Source: Aeromicrobium endophyticum (GTDB lineage: Bacteria > Actinomycetota > Actinomycetes > Propionibacteriales > Nocardioidaceae). From it: 64,000 bases of DNA. Shown here in pieces: positions 26,305-36,802 of the stretch. The stretch is taken from positions 1,512,557 to 1,576,556 of the forward strand of contig NZ_QUBR01000002.1 in assembly GCF_003586285.1 (NCBI RefSeq). Direction: 5' to 3'. A program made the translations under genes and the position numbers. The stretch's first letter is position 1; the number at the start of each line of letters is the position of its first letter. The notes beneath the pieces are model-generated. The model was not told where the DNA came from. It did not search any database and saw only the letters and a list, made by a program, of their open reading frames with translations.

Positions 26305-27935
26305 CAGGACACGAAGTACGCGTCGTTGAAGTTCAGCAGGCCGTTGCTGTTCTGGTCCTGCCACACGCCCTTCAGCTTCGGCGAGATCGCCGCGTTGTAG
26401 GTCATGCCGTAGAAGCCGACCGCGATCGCCTCGTCCGAGAAGTACTGCTGGAGCTCGTCGTAGGCGGCCGTGCGCTTGGCCGGGTCGGTCTCCACCTGAG
26501 CGGCCTTGATCTTCTGCTCGACCTCGGGGTCGTCGAAGAACGTGGTGTTGTTGCCGTTCGGCGCTCCCCCCTGCTTGGCCGCGAAGTTGATGTCGAGGAT
26601 GTTCGGCGCTCCCCAGACCCAGTACCCGAAGCTGAGCTCCTTCTCGTCCGGCGCGGACTTCTCCCCCGCGAAGGTCTGTGTCTGGGTCAGCGGGATCAGC
26701 TTCAGGTCGATGCCGACCGACTTCACCTGGTCCTGGACCGCCTGCAGGGCTGCCGACCCGTCGGACGTGACGATGGCGCCGTTGCCGAAGGGCAGCCGGA
26801 TCGTGAGCGGCTTGCCGTCCTTCGTGCGGATGCCGTCCTTGTTCTTGACGGTCCACCCGGCCTCGTCCAGCAGCTGGTTCGCCTTCTCGACGTCGTACGG
26901 GTAGGCGCTGTCGACGTTCAGGTAGTCGGGCTGCGAGCTGGCGAGGGTGCCGTTGCCCTCGAAGGGCACCGAGCCCTTGAAGACGGTCTCGATGATCTTC
27001 TTGCGGTCGGTGGCGTACAGGAACGCCTGACGAACACGCTTGTCGGTGGTGGGGCCCTGCTGGACGTTGAACGAGAAGGCCTGCGGGCGGCCGCCCGACA
27101 CGAAGTTGAGGACCTCGTAGTTCTTCTGCGCGGTGGCCCACTGGACCGAGGGGACGTCGTAGATCACGTCGGCCTGTCCCGTCGTCAGGGCCGACCAGCG
27201 GGTGTTCGCGTCGGGGACGAACTTCCAGTCCAGCTCCTTCTGGTACGCCGGGCCGTTGTGCTTGGCGTTGGCCGGAGCCGAGTTGTAGTCGTCGTTGCGG
27301 ACGAAGTCGATGCCGTCGCCGACCTTCCACTGCTTGACGATCCACGGGCCGGATCCGACCGGCTTGTGGCAGTTGTCCTCGACCGACCGGGTCGTCAGCG
27401 CCGTGGGCGACTGGATGCCGTAGTGGCCGTTGGACAGCTCCTGGAAGATCTCGGGGTTGCGCTGCGAGAGGTGCAGCTCGACCGTGTGGTCGTCGACGGC
27501 CTTCGCATCCGTCAGGTAGGTGAAGCTGTTCCAGCCGATCCCCTTGGCCCAGTTGGCGTTGTTCGCGACCACGGCGTCGGCGTTGAAGGGCGTGCCGTCG
27601 GTGAACGTGACGTCGTCCCGCAGGGTGAAGGTGATGGTCCGGCCGTCCTCGGAGGTCTTCCACGACGTCGCGAGCCAGGGGACGATCTTGCCGTCGTCAT
27701 AGCTCACGAGCGAGTCGAAGACCTGGCGCGAGAGGTAGGCCTGCTGCACCCATCCGCCCCACAGGCACGGCGGCTCCTGTGCGTGGGCGTAGGTGATGGT
27801 CTGGTCGACGATGCGCTTGCCGTCGCCGGCCGAGGACGATCCGCCTCCCGACGAGCAGGCGCTCAGGACGAGTGCGAGAGCAGCTGAGAGGACGATCAGC
27901 AGGGTGCGGGACCTGGAGGGTGCGTGCGTGGTCAC
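26304..27935 (-). CDS. Solute-binding lipoprotein, family 5 (organosulfur operon)
   Basis: 543 aa. The signal is SRSRTLLIVLSAALALVLSAC with lipobox LSAC and a Gly/Ser linker. Family 5 marks: ITFTLRDDVTFTDGTPFNADAV and RQAFLYATDRKKII. GTG 27935, with AAGGA upstream, is the start; an upstream extension would place the signal peptide about 120 residues in. By operon position it captures the substrate of the flavin monooxygenases, but family 5 proteins bind peptides, metals, opines and other small molecules, so the ligand is open. Confidence 0.92.
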   Translation of the reverse strand: MTTHAPSRSRTLLIVLSAALALVLSACSSGGGSSSAGDGKRIVDQTITYAHAQEPPCLWGGWVQQAYLSRQVFDSLVSYDDGKIVPWLATSWKTSEDGRTITFTLRDDVTFTDGTPFNADAVVANNANWAKGIGWNSFTYLTDAKAVDDHTVELHLSQRNPEIFQELSNGHYGIQSPTALTTRSVEDNCHKPVGSGPWIVKQWKVGDGIDFVRNDDYNSAPANAKHNGPAYQKELDWKFVPDANTRWSALTTGQADVIYDVPSVQWATAQKNYEVLNFVSGGRPQAFSFNVQQGPTTDKRVRQAFLYATDRKKIIETVFKGSVPFEGNGTLASSQPDYLNVDSAYPYDVEKANQLLDEAGWTVKNKDGIRTKDGKPLTIRLPFGNGAIVTSDGSAALQAVQDQVKSVGIDLKLIPLTQTQTFAGEKSAPDEKELSFGYWVWGAPNILDINFAAKQGGAPNGNNTTFFDDPEVEQKIKAAQVETDPAKRTAAYDELQQYFSDEAIAVGFYGMTYNAAISPKLKGVWQDQNSNGLLNFNDAYFVS

Positions 27936-27999
27936 GAGGATTCCTTGGTGGGGGGTGCGAGTGGATGGGAGGGAGCGGACGTCACGGCGAGGCACGAGG

Positions 28000-29385
28000 T
28001 CAGCCGATGCCGGAGCCGACGGTGGTGGCATGGTGCGAGGCAGGCAGGCGGTCGCCGCGGCCGAAGAGCTTCTCGCGCAGCGTCCCTTCGGTGTACTCGG
28101 TCTGGGCGAGCCCGCGTTCCTGGAGCACGGGCACGACGTGGTCGACCCACTCGTCCCACCAGCCCAGCGTTGTGATCGGCACGACGTTGAACCCGTCGAC
28201 GCCGGCGTCGACCCAGGTCTGGACGTGGTCGGCGATCTGCTCGGGGGTACCGGCCAGCTTGCCGGGCAGGAGCGCGTGGTCGATGAGGTACTCGCGCCAG
28301 GTGAGCTCACGCCCGTGACCGAGGTCCGCGTCGACGATGGAGCGGAAGATCGAGCGCACGTGCTCGCCCAGCTGCACCTGGTCGCGCAGCACCGACAGCG
28401 GTGTCTCGGGATCGATCGACGTGAAGTCGATGCCGGACCCGCCGCTGTAGAAGCCCACGAGACCGCCGAAGTCGATGTTGTCCCGCAGGTGCTGCTGCTT
28501 GCGCCGCGCCTCCTCCTCGGTCGAGCCGATGACGGTGGACAGCTGGACGAGCGTCTTCAACGTGCTGGGGTCGCGACCGATCGATCGCGCGTCCGCCTGC
28601 AGGGTGGCGATGTCCTTGCGGGCGGACTCAGGCGTGAAGGACGGCAGGAACGTGACCTCGGCGTTGCGGACGGCGAACGCTCGACCCGCCGGCGAGTTGC
28701 CGGCCTGGAACAGCACGGGTGTGCGCTGGGGCGACGGCTCGACGATGTGCGGGCCCTGGACCGAGTAGCGCTCGCCGCGGTGGTCGATCGTGTGGATCTT
28801 GTCGGCATCGAAGTACACGCCGCTCTCGGCGTCGCGGACGACGGCGCCGTCCTCCCACGAGTGCTCCCACAGCTTGTAGGTCACGTCCAGGTACTCCTGC
28901 GCCCAGGCGTAGCGCTCGTCGTGGGAGACGATGTCCTCGTAGCCGAAGTTGCGGAACCCGTTGCTGAGGTACGACGTCACGATGTTCCACGCGATCCGCC
29001 CGTCCGTGTAGTGGTCGAGCGACGACAGCTTGCGGGCGAACGAGAACGGATGGTCCTGGATGATGTTGCTGGTGATCGCCAGTCCGAGGTGCTCCGTGAC
29101 GTAGCCCAGGGCCGACACGATCGTCGCGGGATCGTTCTCGGGGAACTGCGAGCCCGCCCTGATCGTGCCCTTGCCGTCGCCGTACTCGAGGTCGTAGACC
29201 CCCACGACGTCCGCGATGAACAACGCGTCGAGCTTTCCTCGCTCGAGCGTCCTGACGACGTCGATGTACGGGTCGAGGTCCTTGTAACCGTGCTGGACCT
29301 GCCCCTCGGACGTCCGCCAGTAGCCGTGGCTGTGGTGGTTGGGGGTCAGGTGGAGGAAGCCGTTGTAGATCGGCGGACGAGACAT
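28000..29385 (-). CDS. LLM-class flavin-dependent monooxygenase, DszA/NtaA/SnaA family
   Basis: 461 aa, the length of the NtaA/DszA group (about 450). Features: N-terminal YNGFLHLTPNHHSHGYWR, ARKLSSLDHYTDGRIAWNIV (the family core motif) and QRTPVLFQAGNSPAGRAFA. Relatives open the dibenzothiophene sulfone ring, oxidise nitrilotriacetate or act on other heterocycles, all with FMNH2 from a separate reductase. ATG 29385 has AAGGATG upstream. It is the first gene of the leftward operon; the solute-binding protein starts 64 bases after its stop. The LysR regulator is divergent. Confidence 0.88.
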   Translation of the reverse strand: MSRPPIYNGFLHLTPNHHSHGYWRTSEGQVQHGYKDLDPYIDVVRTLERGKLDALFIADVVGVYDLEYGDGKGTIRAGSQFPENDPATIVSALGYVTEHLGLAITSNIIQDHPFSFARKLSSLDHYTDGRIAWNIVTSYLSNGFRNFGYEDIVSHDERYAWAQEYLDVTYKLWEHSWEDGAVVRDAESGVYFDADKIHTIDHRGERYSVQGPHIVEPSPQRTPVLFQAGNSPAGRAFAVRNAEVTFLPSFTPESARKDIATLQADARSIGRDPSTLKTLVQLSTVIGSTEEEARRKQQHLRDNIDFGGLVGFYSGGSGIDFTSIDPETPLSVLRDQVQLGEHVRSIFRSIVDADLGHGRELTWREYLIDHALLPGKLAGTPEQIADHVQTWVDAGVDGFNVVPITTLGWWDEWVDHVVPVLQERGLAQTEYTEGTLREKLFGRGDRLPASHHATTVGSGIG

Positions 29386-29529
29386 GGGGCGATGACATCC
29401 TTGGCGGTCGGGGCGGGTGGTGCGGACTGGGCGGTGGGCGGTTCGGACGACCCGGCCTCGAGCACGTGGTCGTTCGTCCGCGAGCCCCAACGTAGGTACG
29501 GCCCACGACGCCGGACCCCTGGTCTCACC

Positions 29530-29546
29530 ATGCGTTCGCAGCGCAT
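29530..29546. promoter_or_regulatory. Inverted repeat in the divergent LysR / operon promoter region
   Basis: ATGCG-N7-CGCAT (29530-29546) lies within the 299-base gap between the DszA-like gene (start 29385) and the LysR gene (start 29685). It has the T-N11-A form of LysR-type boxes. Apart from this I see no clear promoter hexamers in the gap. Confidence 0.4.
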
Positions 29547-29684
29547 TTCAGAGGGGGTGATCGCCGAATCCGTGCACCGCGGTGACCGCCGTCACACGCC
29601 CCGCGTCTCGCATGACGGAAGGAAGGTCCGATCTGCGAGACGCCCGATACCGTGTCGTGCAACGACGGGAGGAGGGCCCCGCAC

Positions 29685-30608
29685 ATGCGCATCGAGCAGC
29701 TGGAGTACCTGGCCGCGGTCGTCGACCACGGATCGCTGCGTCGCGCGAGCGAGCAGCTGCACGTGTCCCAGTCGGCCCTCAGCACGGCGGTGCGCAGCCT
29801 GGAGCGAGAGCTCGGGGTCTCCCTCCTGGAGCGCCACCGCTCCGGGGCGCGGGCCAGCCAGGAGGGACGCGACCTCCTGCCGCTCATGACCGAGATCCTG
29901 GTCGGCGTCGCCCAGCTCAAGGCCGCTGCCGCCGACCAGACCCAGGCCAGCCTGACGATCCGGGTCGGAACCGTCCACGCCGGCACCTCGGCGCTGCTGG
30001 TCCCGGCCGTCCGCCAGTTCGGCGCGGCCCACCGCACGACGACGGTGGACGTCGCCACCATGCTGCAGTCAGAGATCCACGACCGGCTCATCGAGGGTCG
30101 CCTCGAGCTGGGACTGATCAACCTGATCCCCGGCGACGACATCCCCGGCACGCTCGTGGCGACGACCCTCCTTCGTGGTCGGCCGGCGGTGTGCCTGCGG
30201 ACGGACGACCCGCTGGCCGCGAAGGACCGCATCACCGTCGACGACCTCCGTGCTCGACCGTTCGTCAGCTCCCGTCCGGGCTACCTGATGCACCGCCTCG
30301 CACAACGCCTCTTCGGGCCGGCGCAGCCGGCAGAGACGTTCTCGGCCGACGGGGCCGAGATGGCCAAGCTGCTGGTCGCCAACGGTGCTGGACCGTCCGT
30401 CCTTCCCGACTACAGCATCGCCGGCGACCCCTTGGAGCAGGCCGGCATCATCACCTCGCGCCCCTTGGTCGGCGACCTGCCCTCGGTCTCGATGCTGTTG
30501 GTGCGCAGGCAGTTCGACCGCTTGCCACTCGCCATCGCCGACTTCGAGAAGACGATCGTCGAGCTGGCCCGCGCGCATCCCCAGAGCCACGTGCGTTCCG
30601 CCGCGTAG
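29685..30608 (+). CDS. LysR-family transcriptional regulator
   Basis: 307 aa. The N-terminal winged HTH (residues 1-60: MRIEQLEYLAAVVDHGSLRR..., QSALSTAVRSLERELGVSLL) is followed by the LysR substrate-binding domain from about 90. ATG 29685 is chosen because GGGAGGAGGG sits 8-18 bases upstream; a GTG at 29652 in the same frame lacks this. It is divergent from the organosulfur operon and presumably controls it; in well-known systems CysB/Cbl-type LysR proteins perform that role, but I cannot tell whether this is an orthologue. Confidence 0.92.
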   Translation: MRIEQLEYLAAVVDHGSLRRASEQLHVSQSALSTAVRSLERELGVSLLERHRSGARASQEGRDLLPLMTEILVGVAQLKAAAADQTQASLTIRVGTVHAGTSALLVPAVRQFGAAHRTTTVDVATMLQSEIHDRLIEGRLELGLINLIPGDDIPGTLVATTLLRGRPAVCLRTDDPLAAKDRITVDDLRARPFVSSRPGYLMHRLAQRLFGPAQPAETFSADGAEMAKLLVANGAGPSVLPDYSIAGDPLEQAGIITSRPLVGDLPSVSMLLVRRQFDRLPLAIADFEKTIVELARAHPQSHVRSAA

Positions 30609-30677
30609 GCGAACCAAACCGTGCACGGCCCGTGCTCCTCTCGGAGAACCGGAGGGCTGGTCGTGCCGCTAACGCGG

Positions 30678-30751
30678 TGCTCCCGGTGGGGGTCGAACCC
30701 ACACTGCGACGGGTTTAAGCCATCTGCCTCTGCCAGTTGGGCTACGGGAGC
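30678..30751 (-). tRNA. tRNA with UAA anticodon (Leu by anticodon) but a short variable loop
   Basis: The cloverleaf folds fully on the minus strand: acceptor GCTCCCG/CGGGAGC, a 3-bp D stem, anticodon stem GATGG/CCGTC with loop CTTAAAC (anticodon TAA), 5-base variable region GCAGT and T arm GTGGG-TTCGACC-CCCAC. The discriminator is A, followed by CC without the final A. The anticodon reads UUA, a leucine codon rare in GC-rich genomes. Bacterial tRNA-Leu normally has a long variable arm; this one does not, which is odd. The loop itself resembles that of bldA. Confidence 0.8.
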
Positions 30752-30773
30752 GTCGCCCCAGCCTAGGGCGGGG

Positions 30774-31682
30774 TCAGCCGATGACGACGTCGGCCGGTCG
30801 CTGGCCGTCGCGCAGCAGGGCGATCTGGCGACGGACGACGGCCTCGATGCGAGGACGCATCGCGGACGACATCCCTCCCACGTGCGGCGAGATCAGCACG
30901 CCGGGCGTGGTCCACAGCGGATGCTCCGGCGGCAGCGGCTCGGGGTCGGTGACGTCGGCGGCCAGCCGCACGCGTCCGCCCTGGCGCACCACGGCATCGG
31001 TGTCGACGACCTTGCCGCGCGAGACGTTGACGACGATCGCGCCGTCGGGCAGGGACGCCAGGAAGTCGTCATCGACCAGGCCCGTCGTGCTGTCGGTCAG
31101 GGGGACCGCCAGCAGCACGGCGTCGACGGTGGGCAGCAAGTCCGGCAGCTCGTCCTGGCCGTGGATCGTCCCGCGATCGTCCTGCCGTGCCGTCGATGCG
31201 ACCCGCACCAGCTCGGCCCCGAAGCCGTCCAGCCGCCTCTCGAGCTCGCGGCCGATGCCGCCCGCGCCCAGCAGCAGGATGCGCCGGTCGATCAGGCTCG
31301 CGGTGAAGCCGCGGTTCCACTGGCCGACCTCGCGCGCGTACCGGTCGATCTCGCGCTGCGAGGCGAGCAGCAGCGCGACGGCGAGCTCGGCCGTCGACTC
31401 CTCGTGCACCCCGACGGCGTTGCAGTACGTGATGCCGTCGGGCAGTGTCTCGGCCACGCCGTCGAACCCGAGCGCCTGCGACTGGATGACGTCGAGCCGG
31501 TCGGGGTCGAGCGCGTCCAGCCCGGCGGCGGCCACCGTGTACGGCCGCACGGCCAGGTCGACGTGGTGGTCGGGCTGGGGCGTGCTCATGTCCCAGACCG
31601 AGAGCTCGACCCCGTCGACGTCGTCGAGCGCGGTCAGCCAGCTGTCGTCCGGGACGGTCACGTGCAGGGTGCGGGAAGCCAT
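30774..31682 (-). CDS. D-isomer-specific 2-hydroxyacid dehydrogenase family protein
   Basis: 302 aa. The NAD-binding motif LLGAGGIGRELERRL (about 140-154), the catalytic-region strands VNVSRGKVVD (Arg), DVTDPEPLPPEHPLW (Glu) and SPHVGG (His) are all in order. Such enzymes interconvert 2-keto acids and D-2-hydroxyacids; the substrate cannot be assigned. The start is ATG 31682. It is a single gene between a tRNA and the Ppx/GppA gene. Confidence 0.9.
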   Translation of the reverse strand: MASRTLHVTVPDDSWLTALDDVDGVELSVWDMSTPQPDHHVDLAVRPYTVAAAGLDALDPDRLDVIQSQALGFDGVAETLPDGITYCNAVGVHEESTAELAVALLLASQREIDRYAREVGQWNRGFTASLIDRRILLLGAGGIGRELERRLDGFGAELVRVASTARQDDRGTIHGQDELPDLLPTVDAVLLAVPLTDSTTGLVDDDFLASLPDGAIVVNVSRGKVVDTDAVVRQGGRVRLAADVTDPEPLPPEHPLWTTPGVLISPHVGGMSSAMRPRIEAVVRRQIALLRDGQRPADVVIG

Positions 31683-31695
31683 GGTCCGATCATGC

Positions 31696-31773
31696 CGAGT
31701 GGCGCAAACCCGCACGCGGGTGGCGCAGATTCGCCCGACACGCCGTCCCAGAAACACCAGACTGCGCCACTCG
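31696..31773. repeat. 11-bp inverted repeat with internal partial copy
   Basis: CGAGTGGCGCA (31696-31706) is inverted at 31763-31773 (TGCGCCACTCG), and a partial direct copy GTGGCGCAGATTCG lies in between. The element occupies most of the 110-base gap between the dehydrogenase and Ppx/GppA genes. It may be a small dispersed element or a promoter-region dyad. Confidence 0.45.
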
Positions 31774-31792
31774 CGGGACGGGGCGGGGCGGC

Positions 31793-32719
31793 CTAGGGGG
31801 TGGTCATGTCCCAGGCGATGCCGTCGAGGATGTCGTGCTCGCTGACCACGAGCATGTCCGACTCGAGGGGCAGCAGCTCGACGAGACGGTCGAGGATCAG
31901 CGAGCCGGCCCCGATCACGTCGGCGCGCCCCGAGTGCATGAACGGCAGGGCGCGACGGTCGGCGGTCGACATCCGCACCAGTGACAGGCACGCCTCCCGC
32001 ACGTCGTCGAGCGACAGCCGAGCGCCGTGGATCACCTCGGAGTCATACGACGGCAGCCCCAGCGAGTGGGCGGCCACGGTGGTCACGGTGCCGGCGACGC
32101 CCACGAACGAGCCGATGGGCGCCACGTCGGTCAGGACCGGACGGATGACGTCGTCGAGGTACGTCATGCAGTCGGTGACCTCGCCCACGGAGGCCGGGTC
32201 GCCGTGCAGGAAGCGCTCGGTCAGGCGGACCGACCCGATGTCGAGCGAGACCGACCAGTCGATCTCGTCGCCCGTGCCGATCACCAGCTCGGTGGAGCCG
32301 CCCCCGATGTCGACGACGAGCGTGCGCGCCTGCTCGAGCCCGTGGGTCGCGCCGAGGAACGACGCACGGGCCTCGTCGACGCCGGCCAGCACCTCGGGCC
32401 GGACGCCCAGGATGCCCTCGACGGCGTCCTGCAGCTCGACGCCGTTGTCGGCGTCACGCATCGCCGACGTCGCGCAGAACCGCATGTCGGTGACGCCGAA
32501 CATCGCGATCAGCTCGGCGTACTCGCGGGTGGCCTGCAGCGTCCGGGCGATCGCGTCGGCGGCCAGGTGGCCCGTGCGGTCGACGTCCTGGCCGAGGCGG
32601 ACGATGCGCATCTCGCGCAGCAGGTCGGTCTTCACCCCGTCGCCGACGTCGGTGATCAGGAGACGGATGGAATTGGTGCCACAGTCGATCGCGGCGACAC
32701 GGGCACGCTGCTCAGGCAT
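31793..32719 (-). CDS. Exopolyphosphatase / pppGpp phosphohydrolase (Ppx/GppA family)
   Basis: 308 aa, the short actinobacterial form with only the two actin-like lobes. ASKHA motifs: VAAIDCGTNSIRLL (N-terminal phosphate loop), VVDIGGGSTELVIG, and GVAGTVTTVAA. It hydrolyses polyphosphate and/or pppGpp. ATG 32719 gives the typical start 5-10 residues before AAIDCGTN; ATGs at 32731 and 32764 in the same frame are possible. It lies downstream of eno, the FtsB-like gene and DUF501, an order conserved in Actinobacteria. Confidence 0.92.
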   Translation of the reverse strand: MPEQRARVAAIDCGTNSIRLLITDVGDGVKTDLLREMRIVRLGQDVDRTGHLAADAIARTLQATREYAELIAMFGVTDMRFCATSAMRDADNGVELQDAVEGILGVRPEVLAGVDEARASFLGATHGLEQARTLVVDIGGGSTELVIGTGDEIDWSVSLDIGSVRLTERFLHGDPASVGEVTDCMTYLDDVIRPVLTDVAPIGSFVGVAGTVTTVAAHSLGLPSYDSEVIHGARLSLDDVREACLSLVRMSTADRRALPFMHSGRADVIGAGSLILDRLVELLPLESDMLVVSEHDILDGIAWDMTTP

Positions 32720-32787
32720 GCCGTCGAGCATAGCGAGGCGACCGTCGCCAGCGGTGCGAGTCATGTCACGCCCGGCCGTCGACCGGC

Positions 32788-33297
32788 TCACTCCTCGACG
32801 GGCTCGACCCAGTCGGCGCTGCAGGAGTTGCCGGTCCACCAGTCGCCCAGCAGATCGAGGGCTTCGTCGCCCAACGGGTTGACGCCCGGGCCCTTGGCCA
32901 GCGAGTGACCGACCAGCACGTGCAGGCACTTGACCCGCGTGGGCATGCCGCCCGCGGTGATGCCGTCGATCTCGGGCACGTGCCCGAGCGCCTCGCGCTC
33001 GGCGAGGTACTCGTCGTGGGCCCGCTGGTACGCCTCGGCGAGGCTCGGGTCGTCGAGCAGCCGGGCGCTCATCTCGCGCATCAGGCCCGAGGCCTCGAGC
33101 GTGCCGATCTCGCCGGCCAGGCGCGGGCACGTGAGGTAGAACATCGTCGGGAACGGGGTGCCGTCGTCGAGCCGCGGCTCGGTCTTGACCACGTTGGGGT
33201 GGCCCGACGGGCAGCGCGACATGATCTCGAGGATGCCTCGCGGGGAGCGTCCGAGCTGGTCGGCGACGGCGTCGAGGTCGGACTGGTCGACTGTCAC
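32788..33297 (-). CDS. DUF501 family protein
   Basis: 169 aa. Contains the conserved PRGILEIMSRCPSGHPNVV and FPTMFYLTCPRL segments with two of its cysteines, GGMPTRVKCLHVL, and the C-terminal NPLGDEAL...NSCSADW. The function of this actinobacterial family is unknown; the conserved Cys/His residues could bind a metal. GTG 33297 overlaps the stop of the FtsB-like gene as GTGA. Confidence 0.9.
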   Translation of the reverse strand: MTVDQSDLDAVADQLGRSPRGILEIMSRCPSGHPNVVKTEPRLDDGTPFPTMFYLTCPRLAGEIGTLEASGLMREMSARLLDDPSLAEAYQRAHDEYLAEREALGHVPEIDGITAGGMPTRVKCLHVLVGHSLAKGPGVNPLGDEALDLLGDWWTGNSCSADWVEPVEE

Positions 33298-33881
33298 TGG
33301 TTCTTCAGCACCTTGTCGGGTTCGGGGTCGGTGGTCGGGACGGGGTCGGGCTTCTTGCCCGACTCCTTGACGCTGCCCCACAGCTTGTCGTACCAGGCGG
33401 GGTCGCCGGCCTGCGGTGGAGCGTCGAGCGTCGGGACGTCGGCGCCCTGCACCTTGCCGTCGCTGCCGATCACGCGGTAGCCGACCTCGCCCGGCGAGAC
33501 CCAGCCGAAGCGCTCCTTGGCCTGCTGCTTGACGTAGGCCGGATCGTCCCAGCGGGCGATCTGGTCCTCGAGGTCGACGATCGACTGCTTGCGCATCGCG
33601 ATCTCGGCCTTGGTGGCCTGGATCTCCGAGCGCGCCTGCCACCAGGCGTGGAGCGTCGAGGTGTACGACGCGATCAGCAGCAGCACGACCGCGAGCAGCA
33701 CGATGGCGCGCGTGGTGAGCTGCGGCCCGGTGCCGGCCGTGCCGCTCGAGGCGGGCTTGGCCGGCGTGGCGGGCTGGGACGCCGGCGACGGCGTGGCACG
33801 GGGCGTACGTCGTCCGCCCCGGGTGGCGGTCGGTCTCCGGTGAGGAGGCCGACCGCTACCGCGGGGCGAACGTGATGCCAT
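33294..33881 (-). CDS. FtsB/DivIC-like septum formation initiator
   Basis: 195 aa. A basic, Pro/Thr-rich cytoplasmic N-terminus (1-54), one membrane helix (about 57-76, RAIVLLAVVLLLIASYTSTL), a coiled-coil (about 80-112) and the signature DPAYVKQQAKERFGWVSPGE. It should join FtsL and FtsQ in the divisome. The C-terminal tail is Pro/Asp-rich and probably disordered. Only 3 bases separate its start from the end of eno. Confidence 0.92.
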   Translation of the reverse strand: MASRSPRGSGRPPHRRPTATRGGRRTPRATPSPASQPATPAKPASSGTAGTGPQLTTRAIVLLAVVLLLIASYTSTLHAWWQARSEIQATKAEIAMRKQSIVDLEDQIARWDDPAYVKQQAKERFGWVSPGEVGYRVIGSDGKVQGADVPTLDAPPQAGDPAWYDKLWGSVKESGKKPDPVPTTDPEPDKVLKNQ

Positions 33882-33884
33882 GCG

Positions 33885-35946
<2,062 letters not shown>

Positions 35947-36068
35947 ACGCGCTCGGGCCGGCCAGGGCGGTGGGTGGGTCGTTCGTCAGGACGCCGATCA
36001 CGCGACCCAGCTACCGACGTCCGCACGATGGGCGACTGCCTCACCGCGCTGGCCGCGGATGGGCGATC

Positions 36069-36095
36069 ACGTCACCGGCACCGCCCGGGTGACGT
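36069..36095. terminator. Hairpin between convergent genes
   Basis: ACGTCACC (36069-36076) pairs with GGTGACGT (36088-36095) around an 11-base loop. It lies between the end of the membrane protein gene (35946) and the mazG stop, touching the latter. No T-run is present, so termination strength is uncertain. Confidence 0.45.
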
Positions 36096-36802
36096 CAGTG
36101 GGGGTGGGAGTAGGGGTCGGACGCGCGCTCGGTCAGCTTGATGCGCTGCCACTGGGCGTCGATCTCGTCGGCGGTCGTCGGGACGTGGTCGAGCGTCTCG
36201 GGGGCGAAGACGTGGGGGTTGCGGCGGATCAGCTTGGCCGCGATGCCGGCCGCCACGTCGTCGACGTCCCAGCCCCGCGACTCGGCGGCGATGCGCGCGT
36301 GGAACACGACCTGCATCAACAGGTCGCCGAGCTCTTCGCGGACGTGCTCGGAGTCGCCCTCCTCGAGGGCCTCGTGCACCTCGTGGGCCTCTTCGAGGAC
36401 GTACCGCGCGAGCGACTCGTGGGTCTGCGCGGCCGTCCAGGGGCACTCGCGGCGCAGCCGGTCCATGACGTCGACGACGTCGAGCAGCCCCGAGCCGGGC
36501 AGGTCGTACGAGCCGAACACCACCTCGACCGGTCTCTCCCCGCCGTCGGGTCCCATGAGGTCGTCGGCGACCCGCCGCGCCCAGGTGGCGTCGCCGGTCG
36601 GCGCGATCCAGACCGTGCCAGGCTCGTACGTGGGCGAGCCCGTGCCGGCCTCTACGGCGACGCCCGAGTCGGCGATCGCCCGGACGTGCGGGTCGTCGAC
36701 GCCCGCCCGCACCGTGCTGGCGCCGCGCAGCGCGTCCCACGCGGCGAGCGTCAGGATCCCGGGAGCGACGCGGGGGCTGAGCACCAGCACCTGCATCGTC
36801 AC
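36095..36802 (-). CDS. mazG: MazG nucleoside triphosphate pyrophosphohydrolase
   Basis: 235 aa. The MazG helical domain spans about 110-215: LDVVDVMDRLRRECPWTAAQTHESL, then metal motif EEAHEV...EELGDLLMQVVFH and KLIRRNPHVF. The N-terminal 100 residues (LVLSPRVAPGILTLAAWDAL) form the extra domain usual in actinobacterial MazG. It removes aberrant NTPs. GTG 36802 overlaps the stop of the lipoprotein gene as GTGA; ATG 36796 is an alternative. Confidence 0.93.
   Translation of the reverse strand: MTMQVLVLSPRVAPGILTLAAWDALRGASTVRAGVDDPHVRAIADSGVAVEAGTGSPTYEPGTVWIAPTGDATWARRVADDLMGPDGGERPVEVVFGSYDLPGSGLLDVVDVMDRLRRECPWTAAQTHESLARYVLEEAHEVHEALEEGDSEHVREELGDLLMQVVFHARIAAESRGWDVDDVAAGIAAKLIRRNPHVFAPETLDHVPTTADEIDAQWQRIKLTERASDPYSHPH

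Noticed and set aside
18617..29385. Calling this a true dibenzothiophene 4S (dszABC) operon
   Set aside because: There is a DszA-like and two DszC-like proteins, but no DszB desulfinase, so the classical pathway is incomplete.
27793..29889. A 698-codon plus-strand frame across the binding-protein, DszA-like and LysR promoter regions
   Set aside because: It runs antisense to two clear genes and out of frame into the LysR gene; the protein has no recognisable fold.
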